Shown here: one piece after another, positions 34,693 to 44,303 of the stretch
How positions within the stretch are numbered: position 1 is the first letter of the stretch
Layout: each line of letters starts with the position of its first letter
Source of the DNA: VRUE01 sp963720805
Lineage (GTDB): Bacteria > Actinomycetota > Thermoleophilia > Solirubrobacterales > 70-9
Assembly: GCA_963720805.1 (NCBI GenBank)
Contig: CAVRGT010000006.1
Span: 124,001 to 188,000, forward strand
DNA: 64,000 nt
Reading direction: 5' to 3'
Translations under genes and position numbers: made by a program
The notes under the pieces: generated by a model
Seen by the model: only the letters and a program-made list of their open reading frames with translations
What the model was told of the DNA's origin: nothing
The model's database searches: none

Positions 34693-35667
34693 CTACCGCC
34701 CGATGCTCTGCTGGTAAAGCGTGAACCCAATCCCCGAGCAAACCGCGGCAATAATCCAGAACCGCAGCATGATCTTGGTCTCCGACCAAGCCATCATCTC
34801 GAAATGATGGTGCAGCGGCGCCATCAGGAAGACGCGGCGGCGAAAGGTCCTGAAGGAGAAGACCTGGATCGCGACCGAGAGCGCCTCGATCACGAAGATG
34901 CCGCCGATGATCAGCAGCAACACCTCGGTCTGGGTCATCACCGCGAGGGCGCCGATTGCGCCCCCCAATCCGAGCGAGCCGGTGTCGCCCATGAAGATCG
35001 AGGCGGGGAAGGCGTTGAACCAGAGGAAGCCGATGCAGGCGCCGACCAGACAGGCCGAGAGCAGGGCGAGGTTCTGCTGCTCGTTGGTGACGAAGGCGAT
35101 CGCCGTGTAGGCGAGCAGAACGATCGCGCAGGAGCCGGCGGCGAGGCCGTCGAGGCCGTCGGTGAGGTTGACCCCGTTGGAGGTGCCGCCGATGACGAGG
35201 AAGACGAGGACGAAGTAAAGGACCGGGCCGAGGTCGACCGTGGCATCGCCGATGCGGAAGAAGAGGATCGGTTCGAGGCCGACCTCGTGCCGCGCCACCC
35301 ACCAGAGCGCAAGCGCGAGGAAGAGCTGGAAGAGGATCTTCCAGCGCGCCGAGAGGCCCAGCGAGCGGCGCTTGACGATCTTGATGAAGTCATCGGCGAA
35401 GCCGATCGCCGCGCAGCCCATCGCCACCCCGAAGACGGCGAGGCTCTGCGCGTCGCGATCGGAGAGCACCAGGTAGGGCACGCAGATCGAGGCGAAGATG
35501 ATCAGGCCGCCCATCGTCGGCGTCCCCGCCTTGGCGTGATGCTCCTGCGGCCCGTCCTCGCGGATGTGCTGGCCGAACTCCTTGACCCGCAGGAACTCGA
35601 TGAACTTGGGGCCGAGGAAGATGCAGATCAACATCGCCGCCATGCCGGCAATCAGGACTTCACCCAT
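34693..35667 (-). CDS. mraY: Phospho-N-acetylmuramoyl-pentapeptide transferase
   Basis: 324 residues, about ten TM segments. Motifs: EHHAKAGTPTMGGLIIF, GFADDFIKI (catalytic Asp pair), NGVNLTDGLDGLAAG, FNAFPASIFMGDTGSLGLGGA and MAPLHHHFE. Transfers phospho-MurNAc-pentapeptide to undecaprenyl phosphate (lipid I). ATG 35665-35667 overlaps the murF end by eight bases. Intact frame, in contrast to its downstream neighbours. Confidence 0.96.
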   Translation of the reverse strand: MGEVLIAGMAAMLICIFLGPKFIEFLRVKEFGQHIREDGPQEHHAKAGTPTMGGLIIFASICVPYLVLSDRDAQSLAVFGVAMGCAAIGFADDFIKIVKRRSLGLSARWKILFQLFLALALWWVARHEVGLEPILFFRIGDATVDLGPVLYFVLVFLVIGGTSNGVNLTDGLDGLAAGSCAIVLLAYTAIAFVTNEQQNLALLSACLVGACIGFLWFNAFPASIFMGDTGSLGLGGAIGALAVMTQTEVLLLIIGGIFVIEALSVAIQVFSFRTFRRRVFLMAPLHHHFEMMAWSETKIMLRFWIIAAVCSGIGFTLYQQSIGR

Positions 35668-37035
35668 CGAGCAGCTCCCCCAGCGTCTCGGCCACGGCCT
35701 CGAGGCCGGCGGAGCGCGAGCCCTTGACCAGGATCGTGTCGCCGGGTTCGGCCTGCGCAGCGAGCCATTCGGCAGCCTCCTCGGGCGTGCCCAACAGCTC
35801 GTCCGGCTCGTAGTCCCGAGCCGGCTCGCCGACGCCGATCAGCAGGTCGATGCCGCCGGCCCGGGCGCTCTCGCCGACCTCACGGTGGTAGCCGCGGGCG
35901 CCGGGGCCAAGCTCGCCCATCTCGCCCAGAACCGCGATCCGTCGATCCCCCTCGAGCGAAGCGAGGTGGCTGAGCGCGGCGCGCATCGAGACCGGGTTGG
36001 CGTTGTAGCAGTCGTTCACAAGGACGATTCCGTCGCCCAGCTCGAGGCGCTCGCCCCGAAAGCGTGAGAAGCCTATGTTCCCAGCGCGGTCGGCCATCTC
36101 GGCAAGCGGCGCGCCGAGCGCCACGCCGGCCGCGACGGCCGCCAAGGCGTTCTCGAGGTTGTGCGCCTCGGCGAAGGGAAACTGGAAGGGCCGGCGGCCG
36201 GCGGGGGTCTCGATCAGCGCCTCGGTGATGCCGTCCGCGACCCTGCTCTCGAGCGCGAAGACGTCGCCGCCGGGGCCGAAGCGCAGCAGCCGCGGCGCCG
36301 CGGCCAGGTGCGGCTCCAGCAGCCCCGCCTCGGCGGGGACGATCGCGACCCCGTCCGCGGGCAGCGCCGCCAGGACCTCGGCCTTGGCCGCCGCGATCGC
36401 CTCGACCGAGCCGAGCAGCTCGACGTGGACCGGGCCGACGTTGGTGATCACCGCCACTTCGGGCTCGGCGATCGCGGCCAGCTCGGCGATCTGGCCGGCG
36501 CCGCGCATCGCCATCTCGAGGACCAGGACATCGGTGTCATCGGGCGCTTCGAGCACGGTCAGCGGCAGCCCGACCTCGGTGTTGAGGTTCTCGCGGTTGG
36601 CGTGGACCCGGCCCGGCAGCAGCGCCCGGGCAATGTCCTTGACCGAGGTCTTGCCAACCGAGCCAGTGACCCCAACCACGCGAGCCCCCAGCTCCCGCCG
36701 CCAAACGCGAGCGAGCGCCTGCAGCGCAACAAGTGAATCCCCAACCCCAAAAACCCAACCCCCCCTCCTCCCTCGCTGACTTCCTGTTTTTCCGCGGTAT
36801 TCGCCAACAAAGAGGAAGTCAGCGATCGGTCGATGACGACGCCCCAGGCGCCGGCAGCGATTGCCGCCGCCGCGTACTCGCCGCCGTTGACGCGCTCTCC
36901 GGGCAGGCCGAAGAAGAGGTCGCCGGGACCGGTCTCGCCCGAGCCGATTGTCGCCCGGGCCGGGGCGCCCGGCTCGCCGCGAGCGAGGATCTCGGCCCCA
37001 CAGGCCGCGGCAATCTGCTCCGCATCGAGCCTCAA
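35660..37035 (-). CDS. murF: UDP-MurNAc-tripeptide-D-Ala-D-Ala ligase, one frameshift and a palindrome insert
   Basis: Start TTG 37033-37035 overlapping murE. Domain 1: MRLDAEQIAAACGAEILARG ... GDLFFGLPGERVNGGEYAAAAIAAGAWGVVIDR. Then an insert encoded by palindrome J (SLTSSLLANTAEKQEVSE) and glycines; after a shift at the run of seven C at 36759-36765 the frame resumes DSLVALQALARVWRRELGAR, VVGVTGSVGKTSVKD, MAMRGAGQIAELA, and LGEMGELG. The insert sits in the linker between domains 1 and 2. Adds D-Ala-D-Ala. Confidence 0.86.
36774..36824. repeat. Palindromic element J inside murF
   Basis: Perfect 12-bp arms CGCTGACTTCCT (36774-36785) and AGGAAGTCAGCG (36813-36824). Translated within murF as part of the inter-domain linker. 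51 bases long, divisible by three, so by itself it keeps the frame. Confidence 0.82.
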
Positions 37036-38486
37036 AGCCGGCGCAGCTCCGCGCGGGCGACCTCGCGGTCGTCGAAGGGCAGCTTGCGGCCGTCGGCGAA
37101 TTCCTGACCCTGCTCGTGCCCCTTGCCGGCGATCACCACCGTGTCGCCGGGCCGCGCCAGTCCGAGCGCCAGCGCGATCGCGGCGCGGCGGTCCGGCTCG
37201 ACCTCGACCTTGGTGCCGTTCTCGATCCCGCCGAGGATCTCGGCAATGATCGCCTCGGGATCCTCGGAGCGCGGGTTGTCGGAGGTGACGATCGCCAGGT
37301 CGGAGAGCGCCGCGCCCGCCCGCCCCATCTTCGGCCGCTTGTCGCGATCGCGGTCACCGCCGGCGCCGAAGACCGCAAGCAGCCGCCCCTCGCTCAACCG
37401 CCGCGCCGCCCGCAGCACGTTCTCCAGCGAATCGGGCGTGTGCGCGTAGTCGACCAGGACGGCAAAGTCCTGCCCCTCGTCAATCGGCTCGAACCGCCCC
37501 GGCACCCGCTCCGCCCGCGCCAACCCGGCGGCCGCCACCCCCGGCTCAACCCCAAGCGCAATCGCCGCCGCAACCCCCCCCAACGCATTAGCCACATTGA
37601 AGTCCCCCGGCAACCCAGTCCGCACCTCGATTTCACCGCCGACGGGCCGAAATGTGTCGATATGTCACGTTTCAGGCCCGTCGACCCCCACGTGACGGCG
37701 AAATGGGCGCCGGTGGGGTCGAAGGTGGTGGCTTGGGCGCGGAAGTGGGCCGCGGCGCCTTCGGTGGAGAAGGTCACGCAATCGAATTCCGTCGCCAGGC
37801 GCCGGCCGTACTCGTCGTCGGCGTTGACGATCGCAATCTGCGGACCCATCTCGAAGAGCAGCCGCTTGGCGCTGGAAATAGTCCTCCATATCGGCATGGA
37901 AGTCGAGGTGGTCCTGGGTCAAGTTCGTGAACAGCGCCAGCTCAAAATGGATCGCGTCGGCCCGGTGCAGCGCCAGCGCGTGCGAGGAGACCTCCATCAC
38001 GCAGGCCTCGTCCCCCGCTTCCAGCATCCGCCGAAACGTCGCCTGCAACTCAATCGCCTCCGGCGTGGTCCGCTCAACCTCCTCCTCCACCCCACCGACA
38101 ACCTGCCGCACCGTGCCGAGCAACCCGGTCTGGATCCCGGCCGCCTCGAGGATCTCCCGGAGCAGAAACGCCGTTGTCGTCTTCCCATTGGTCCCGGTAA
38201 CCCCCACGACCCGAAGCTCGCCCGTCGGATCGCCCCAAAACCGGGCCGCCAAAGGCGCCATGGCCGCCCGCGCGTCCGGAACCACCACCTGCGCCACATC
38301 CAACTCCAACTCCCGCTCCACCACCAACGCCACGGCCCCGGCCTCGACCGCCCCGGCAGCAAACTCATGCCCATCGACCTTCTCGCCCGGAACGCAGAAA
38401 AACAGCGTCCCAGCCCCAACTTTTCGGCTGTCGTAAGCCAAGGACTCGACCTCGACGGCGGCGATCCCCGACGACTCGTGCCTCAC
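37032..38486 (-). CDS. murE: UDP-MurNAc-L-Ala-D-Glu ligase (meso-DAP adding), frameshifted
   Basis: GTG 38484-38486. Domain 1 VESLAYDSRKVGAGTLFFCVPG; ATP site VVGVTGTNGKTTTAFLL; TTPEAIELQATFRRM; VMEVSSHALAL; NLTQDHLDFHADMEDYF. Shift near 37875, then IAIVNADDEYGRRLA; palindrome K with a second shift near 37640; then FNVANALGGVAAAIAL, VDYAHTPDSLENVL and VTSDNPRSEDPEAII. The DNPR motif marks meso-diaminopimelate-adding enzymes, so a DAP-type wall is predicted. Stop overlaps the murF start. Confidence 0.86.
37640..37683. repeat. Palindromic element K inside murE
   Basis: Arms CGACGGGCC (37640-37648) and GGCCCGTCG (37675-37683), with partial inner pairing of GAAATGTG and CACGTTTC. Lies between MurE residues HFAVT and EIEVRTGLPG, normally a short turn. 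44 bases; the frame changes at or just beside it. Confidence 0.75.
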
Positions 38487-38535
38487 CTATCTCCGCGGCC
38501 AGCGCTGCCAATCTCACGCCGCCGGATTCTAGGTA

Positions 38536-38612
38536 GGGCGTCGGGTGACCCTCCCCAAAACGCTCAAGAGCAGCCTCCGGCTGCTCGTTTTGGGGAGGGT
38601 CACCCGACGCCC
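38536..38612. repeat. Composite palindrome (element I) between ftsI and murE
   Basis: Perfect 27-bp arms at 38536-38562 and 38586-38612 (containing GTGACCCTCCCCAAAACG) enclose a second hairpin GAGCAGCC-TCC-GGCTGCTC. Fills the gap between ftsI stop and murE start; a very stable RNA hairpin would form between these cotranscribed genes. Confidence 0.87.
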
Positions 38613-38618
38613 CCACCT

Positions 38619-40272
38619 CTATTCCGCCGGCACCCCGAGATAAGGCAACGCAAACCCCGCGATTTTGCCGAAGGCCGGCGCAGCCACAGACCCGCCGTAG
38701 ATTTCCCCCTGCGGCTGATCCACAATCACCCCAACCAACAGCTGCGGATCCTGAGCCGGCGCAAAGCCGATGAACGAAGCCACGTACTTCGTGTCCGAGT
38801 AAGTCCCGTTTTCCGCCACCTGGGCGGTGCCGGTCTTCCCCGCCAGCTTGTAGCCGGGCACGCTCACCGCCGAGGCGGTACCGCCGGCTTCCAGCACCCC
38901 CTCGAGCATTTCGCGCACCTGCGCCGCCACGGCGGCGTTGATCACGCGCCGGCCCTTCGGCTCGTGCACCGTTTCGTCGCCGACCTTCTCGATCAGCTGC
39001 GGCGGCTGCAGGATGCCGCCGTCGGCGATCGCCTGGTAGCCGGCCATCATCTGCATCGGCGTCACCGAGAGGCCCTGGCCCATCGGCAGGTTGCCGATCG
39101 TCGAGCCGGAGTATTCGTCGAGCTTCGGCACGAGCCCCACTTCCTCGCCCGGATACTGGACGCCCGTGCGGTGGCCGAAGCCGAAGCGGTCGATCCACTT
39201 GCTGAAGCGCGTGGCGCCCAATTTCTCCCCGATCGTGACCGCGCCGACGTTCGAGGACTGGGCGAGGATCTGGGCGACGCTCAGCGTGATCGGCGGCCGC
39301 GCCTCGGCGTCTTCGATCACGCGGTCGGCAACGTGCAGTTGCGAGGGCAGGTAGAAGGACGACTCCGGCGTCACCAGGCCTTCTTCCAGCGCCGCGGACG
39401 ACCGTGAACGCCTTGAAGGTCGAGCCCGGCTCGTAGTTGAAGCCGGTCGCCCGGTTCATCAGGTCTTCCGGGCTCGCGCTGGAGAGGTCGGATGGGTCGA
39501 CCGGCGGCCAGTTCGCCATCGCCAGGACCTGCGAGTTGCGCGGGTCCATGACGATCGCGGTCGCGCCCTTGGGCGCGTACGTTTCGCCGACTTCGGCCAG
39601 CACTTCCTCGGTCTTCTGCTCGATCGCCGGGTCGAGCGTGAGCTGGATGTCTTCGCCGTCTTCGGCTTCATGGGCGGTTTCCAGCCGGATCGGTTCGCCG
39701 CTCGCGTCGGTGACGATGCGGCGTTCGCCGTCGGTGCCGTGCAGCACCGATTCCTCGCCTTCCTCGAGCCCGGTCAGGCCCTCGTTTTCGGAGCCGACGG
39801 CGCCGATCACCTGTGCCGCGAGGTCGCCCTGCGGGTAGGTCCGGCGGCTGTCGGGGTCCTCGCCGATCCCTGCCAACTCGAGCCGTTCGATTCGCTTCGC
39901 GGTCGGCAGGTCGACCTTTTTGGCGAGCACCGAGTAGGTCGATTCGGCGGTCACGGCGCCGAGCACCTTGCGCTCGTCCAAGCCCAGGATCGGCGCCAGC
40001 TTTTCCGCGGCCAGGGCGGGCTTGTTGACTTCGGGCGGCACGGCGAAGATCGTCGCCGCGTCTTCGGAGGCGGCGAGCGCGTTGCCATGGCGGTCGAGCA
40101 GGCTGCCGCGCAGGCTCGGCAGCGGGATCGCTTCGGTCTGCTGGCTGACCGCCTCGGAGGCGAGCTTGGAGCCCTGCACCCCCTGCAGCCAGAAGGCGCG
40201 GGCGGCGATCACGCAGAAGCAGAGGAGGAAGCCGGCGAAGAGGAGGCCGATCCTTCGCTCGATCACCCGCAT
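38619..40272 (-). CDS. ftsI: Class B penicillin-binding protein (FtsI/PBP3), one frameshift
   Basis: ATG 40270-40272. N-terminal TM (RIGLLFAGFLLCFCVIAARAF), RGSLLDRHGNALA dimerisation block, active-site EPGSTFKAF (SxxK), then after a one-base shift near 39390: AQSSNVGAVTIGEKLG (SxN), GYKLAGKTGTAQV (KTG). No PASTA domains follow. Transpeptidase of the divisome partnered with FtsW. Comes after ftsL and before murE, the classical order. Stop TAG 38619-38621, immediately after palindrome I. Confidence 0.9.
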
Positions 40273-40284
40273 CGCGGCCGGCCC

Positions 40285-40835
40285 CTAGTAGCCCGAGCCG
40301 GCGGCGGCGAGGCGCTGGGCGGCGATCGCGACGTCGTTGCGGGCGGCCTGCACGTAGCCGATCTGGTCGGTGGTCGCGGCTGGCCAGGCCGAGTTGCGGC
40401 GGCGTCGTGGCGCACCCGACCGACGCCGGAGAGCTGCGCGTCACGAGCTGCGCAGCAGATCGGGTTCTCCTCTTCCAAGGCCGCGATGTTGCTGGTCGAT
40501 ATGACCGGCGGCGGCGGAGAGGCTGAGGGTGACCACGTTGATCGCGACGATCCCGGCCAGCAGCACGCCGAGCACGCCGATCCAGGCGCGGCCGCGGGTC
40601 ATCCGCACCATCAGGCTCGAGTCGGGCAGCTGGCGGACCGCGGTGGCGGCGCCGGCCGCGATCGGGATCAGCTGGCCGCCGGGGCGGCGGCTGGGAGCTC
40701 TGCGGCGGGTCGGCGCCTTGCGAGCCGGGGCTCTGCGGGCCGGCGCGGTCTTCAGCGCCGGCGGCTTCCTGCGCACGGGAGCTTTGCGCACCGGAGCCGG
40801 CGCGGCGGCACTGCGAGCGGCGCGGCGGCGGCCAT
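40285..40835 (-). CDS. ftsL: FtsL-like septum protein, frameshifted
   Basis: A basic Ala/Arg/Pro/Lys-rich cytoplasmic region (VRKAPVRRKPPALKTAPARR), one TM (AWIGVLGVLLAGIVAINVV), then a short coiled-coil (IAALEEEN) and a tail ending VQAARNDVAIAAQRLAAAG before TAG 40285-40287. Start probably ATG 40833-40835 overlapping the rsmH stop (TGATG), but the frame shifts before 40791 and twice more after the TM. Assigned from topology and position between rsmH and ftsI, not from sequence identity. Confidence 0.68.
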
Positions 40836-41776
40836 CAGCCGACGGCCTCGGCGATCTTCATCGCGGCGCGCAGGTGGGCAGACTTGGAGCGCGGGTTGGT
40901 CGCGATCTCGTCGGGGCCGGGGGCGACGGCGCGGCGGGTCAGCAGCTCGGCTTCGGGCTCGCGGCCGCAGACGCAGACCGGCAGCTCGGGCGGGCAGACG
41001 CAGCCCTTGGCACGCTCGGCGAGGAACTGCTTGACCCGGCGGTCCTCGAGCGAGTGGAAGGAGATCGCGGCGAGCCGGCCGCCGATCGGCAGCATCGCCC
41101 AGGCCGTCGGCAAGCGCGTCCTCGAGCGAGTCGAGCTCGCCGTTGACCGCGATCCGGATCGCCTGGAAGGTGCGCTTGGCCGGGTGGCCGCCGCCGAAGC
41201 GGGCCGAGGCCGGCATCCCGGCTTTGATCGCGTCGACCAGCTCGGAGGTGGTCGAGAGCGGCCGGCGGCGGGTGATCTCGCGGGCGATCCCGCCGGCGTA
41301 GCGCTCCTCGCCGAAGCGGCGCAGAGCCTGCGCCAGGCGCGACTCGGGCCACTCATTGACGATGTCGGCGGCGCTCAGCTGCTGGCGGGTGTCCATGCGC
41401 ATGTCGAGGGGTGCGTCATAGGAGTAGGAGAAGCCCCGCTCCCAGGCATCGATCTGCATCGAGGACATTCCGAGGTCCATGTAGACCATCTCTGGGCGCA
41501 TGCCTTCGCCGCGACAGGGCCCGGAGCCCTGCCGCGAAGTCGGTGGAAATGAAGCGGGTCGAGCAGGGAACCTCGGCGGCGAAGGCTTCGATAGCGGGCC
41601 AGGGCGCCGGGGTCGCGGTCGATGCAGATCAGCGTCCCGGTCGGCCCCAGCGCCTCGGCGAGCCGGCGGGCGTGGCCGCCGCCGCCGAAGGTGCAGTCGA
41701 TCGCGGTCTGGCCGGGCTGGGGCGCCAGCAGCTCGACCAGCTCGGTGGCGAGGACGGGTTTGTGCTCGGTGGGCAT
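40835..41776 (-). CDS. rsmH: 16S rRNA m4C1402 methyltransferase RsmH, frameshifted
   Basis: From ATG 41774-41776: EHKPVLATELVELLAPQPGQ, SAM-site DCTFGGGGHARRLAEALG and LICIDRDPGALARY; later frames: YMDLGMSSMQIDAWERGFSY, LDMRMDTRQQLSAADIVNEW, TSELVDAI, FGGGHPAKRTFQAIRIAVNGELDSLE and AISFHSLEDRRVKQF, ending KIAEAVG. Three shifts (near 41580, 41510 and 41095). Complete motif set. Second gene of the dcw cluster. Confidence 0.88.
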
Positions 41777-41852
41777 ATAGGCAAGGTTTGCGCGGTCAGG
41801 TCTCGGGTCGTGTGAGGACGGGCGGTCGGTAGGCACGGGACGGCCATCTCAC

Positions 41853-42293
41853 TCAGCGCGCTCCGCTCGCGGCCAGGCCCTCGGCGATCTCCGGCGCCGA
41901 GGCGTCGAGCTCGGCCTCCTGCTTGGCCCAGGCCTCGGCGTTCCAGATCTCCAGGTACTCGCCCGCGCCGATCACGACGCAGGGACCGGCGAGGCCGGCG
42001 TGCTCGATCAGCGGCTTGGGCACGCGGATGCGCCCGGCGGAGTCGAGCTTCTCGTCGAAGGAGCTGCCGTGGAAGCGGCGGCGCAGCGGCGCGCGTCGCG
42101 CGCCGAAGGGGCTGTGCGGCGAGAGGAAGCGGTCGGAGAGCTGCTCGAACTCGGCGGTCGTGTGCATCCAGACGCAGGGGTCGAAGCCCTTGGAGAGAAC
42201 AATGCCGTCGGAGAGGGCGGCCCTGAACCTGGAGGGAACGGTGAGGCGATCCTTTGAATCGAGACTGTGCTCGTAGAGGCCCCGAAATGCCAC
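41853..42293 (-). CDS. mraZ: Transcriptional regulator MraZ
   Basis: 146 residues from GTG 42291-42293, with AGGAA eight bases upstream. Two MraZ/AbrB-like half domains: FRGLYEHSLDSKDRLTVPSRFRAAL and FDEKLDSAGRIRVPKPLIEHAGL (DxxGR motifs). Ring-forming DNA-binding protein that represses the dcw promoter in E. coli. First gene of the dcw cluster. MraZ-type boxes are present in the promoter just upstream. Confidence 0.94.
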   Translation of the reverse strand: MAFRGLYEHSLDSKDRLTVPSRFRAALSDGIVLSKGFDPCVWMHTTAEFEQLSDRFLSPHSPFGARRAPLRRRFHGSSFDEKLDSAGRIRVPKPLIEHAGLAGPCVVIGAGEYLEIWNAEAWAKQEAELDASAPEIAEGLAASGAR

Positions 42294-42405
42294 CGCCGGT
42301 TCCTTTCTGTGCGAGCGCTGCGCTGGACCAGGAAAAGAGTTAGGACCGGAGTGATGAGGTGGGAGGAGCCTCACCACCCCGGTCCTGGGCTTCAACTCGA
42401 TCGGC

Positions 42406-42434
42406 ACAGTAACCCACTTTCCCCCACTTTGCAA
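42406..42434 (-). promoter_or_regulatory. mraZ/dcw promoter with MraZ-type boxes in the spacer
   Basis: On the minus strand -35 TTGCAA (42429-42434), 17-base spacer, -10 TACTGT (42406-42411). The region 42411-42430 reads AAAGTGGGGGAAAGTGGGTT: two AAAGTGGG boxes ten bases apart, equivalent to the TGGGN direct repeats with five-base spacing bound by MraZ in E. coli. The boxes overlap the core promoter, so binding should block RNA polymerase. Further GTGGGG and TGGGC motifs lie upstream (42441-42460). Confidence 0.65.
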
Positions 42435-42480
42435 CACGACCCCACAATGCAAGCCCATTTGCACCACGGCCCTGGCCGAC

Positions 42481-42523
42481 CTGCATCAACTTGTCTATCC
42501 GCCAGATAGACAAGTTGATGCAG
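42481..42523. repeat. Palindromic element, family D copy 1
   Basis: Perfect 19-bp arms CTGCATCAACTTGTCTATC (42481-42499) and complement (42505-42523), five-base loop. Lies between the divergent mraZ and the membrane-protein gene at 42558. Copy 2 is at 57865-57913. Confidence 0.9.
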
Positions 42524-42557
42524 TCGCGGGTGCTGGGGGCTGCGTTAGGTTGGGGCC

Positions 42558-43408
42558 GTGACTGCGCCGAGCGCACCGCCCGACGACGCCAACGATCTGC
42601 GCGGCTTCCACTTCAAGCGGCTACTCGGCAAGGCGACTACCTGGATCGCGATCGCGGTCTTCGTCCTCGCCGCGGGCATCGCCGGCGCTGTCTTCCTCGG
42701 CGCCGCGATCGGGGCCGGGGCCGCGGTCGCGATGTTCTTGGTCTCGCTGCTGATCGTCTTCGCGATCGCCGACTCGAAGGCCGCCGACGCCTTCTTCGAG
42801 CTCTACGCCCAGCAGCGCGGCCTGACCCTTCCGGCCGCTCGCCACTGCCGCCGGCGACGCCACTGCTGCGCAAGGGCGATGACCGCTACGCCGAGCGCGC
42901 CCTCAGCGGCCCGCTCGCCGAGGGCATCGACGGCGTCCTCGCGCTCTACACCTATGAGGACGAGACCACCGACGGCGAGGGCAACAGGCAGACCAACTAT
43001 TACCGCTACACCGTCGGCCTGATCGAGGTGCCCGAGTGCGTCGCCCACCTCCCCGAGCTCTACTGCCGGCGCAAGTCCGGCCTGCGCTCGCTGGAGAAGC
43101 TCGAGGACGCCTTCCGCTCGACCGAGCGGGTGAAGCTGGAGAGCGAGGCGCTCGACGAGCGCTACGAGATCTTCTCCGGCAAGGAGCAGGACCAGGTCTG
43201 GCTGCGCCGTCTCTTCTCCCCCACCTTCATCGTCTGGCTCGGCGAGGAAGCGCCGAACAAGTTCGCCTTCGAGCTGGTCGGCGGCACCCTCTGCTGCTTC
43301 GTCAACGGCCACAAGGAGTCCGCCGCCGAGCTCGACCTGATCAGCGCCGCCGCGGCCTCGGTCGCCCGAAGGCTGCGCGAGGAGACGCTCGAAACAAGCG
43401 GCGCCTGA
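42558..43408 (+). CDS. Two-TM membrane protein of unknown function, one frameshift
   Basis: GTG 42558. N-terminal soluble stretch, then two TM segments (TWIAIAVFVLAAGIAGAVFL and VAMFLVSLLIVFAIAD), then after a shift near 42840 a cytoplasmic domain: TPLLRKGDDRYAERALSGPL, ALYTYEDETTDGEGNRQTNYY, YEIFSGKEQDQVWLRRLFSP, FELVGGTLCCFVNGH. No known domain recognised; the second half looks like a conserved folded domain by its composition. Divergent from mraZ, convergent with tadC. Function unknown. Confidence 0.72.
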
Positions 43409-43422
43409 GTTCGCCCAACCCG

Positions 43423-43468
43423 TTCCGGTGCGCCTTATGCACGCAACGGTGCATAAGGCGCACCGGAA
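43423..43468. repeat. Palindromic element, family B copy 4
   Basis: Perfect 20-bp arms identical to copy 2 (43423-43442 and 43449-43468), six-base loop. Fills the gap between two convergent genes, ending two bases before the tadC stop. Confidence 0.93.
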
Positions 43469-43470
43469 GA

Positions 43471-44284
43471 TCAGAGGCCGCTGAGGAGGACGTCGGCGTT
43501 GGCGATCAGGGCGGCGGTGATCATCAGCAGGACCGAGGGGACGAGGACGAGGGCGACGACCAACTGGATCTTGGGGGCGGCGCGGGCGGCGCTTTCCTCG
43601 ACCGCGCGGCGCTGGTCGCTGCGCAGGGCGCTGGACTGGCGGCGCAGCTGCTCGGCCAGGGGCGAGCCATAGCGGCGCGAGCGCTCGATCGCCGCGCAGA
43701 GGGTGGCGATCTCGCTGCCGGGGACGCGGGCGCGCAGCGAGCCAGCGCCGCCGGCAGCGGTCGCCCGCAGGAGAGCTCGGCGACGGTGATGCGCAGCTCC
43801 TCGGCCAGCGGCCCGTCGCCTGCCCGGGCGAGCTCGGCAAAGCCGGCAGCCGGACCGCGCCCGGCGGCGGCGGCGACCGCGAGCAGGTCGCAGGCATCGG
43901 GCAGGGCGCGACGAGGCGGCGGCTGCGCAGTCGCGCCCGGCGCTCGAGCAGTGCGTCGGGAACGAGGAAGCCGGCGGCGGGCAACCCGGCGCTAACCAGC
44001 AGCGCGAGGTGGCCCGGTGCCGCGGGCGCGGCCACCAGCGCGGCGAGGCCACCCAGCGCCGCCCCGGCGAGCTTGCCCAGCCCGACCGCGGGCAACGGCA
44101 GACGCGCCTCGAGACCTGACCTGGCGATTCGATCGGGCAGGCCGAGCCGCAATGCGGTTGCCGCGACCCGGCCGCCGCCGCGGGCGAGCCGCGAGCCGAG
44201 GACCGAGGCGCCCGCGCCGATCTCGCGCAGGCCCGCCCAGGCAAGCAGGACGGCGGCGGCGGCGAGAACGGCGACCGGGCGCAC
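43471..44284 (-). CDS. tadC: Tad/Flp pilus inner-membrane protein TadC, frameshifted
   Basis: GTG 44282-44284. N-terminal TM RPVAVLAAAAVLLAWAGL, central TMs (HLALLVSAGLPAAGFLVPD), and in another frame the T2SSF-type C terminus: EIATLCAAIERSRRYGSPLAEQLRR and TM VVALVLVPSVLLMITAALIA. Shifts near 43900 and 43740. With TadB it forms the platform of a type IVc pilus or type II-like secretion machine. Follows tadB by 19 bases. Confidence 0.8.
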
Positions 44285-44303
44285 GCGGCCATCCCGACCG
44301 GGC

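Noticed and set aside
36948..39407. 819-codon plus-strand open frame opposite murE and ftsI
   Set aside because: Antisense shadow, Arg/Pro/His-rich, no domain; murE and ftsI motifs are on the minus strand.
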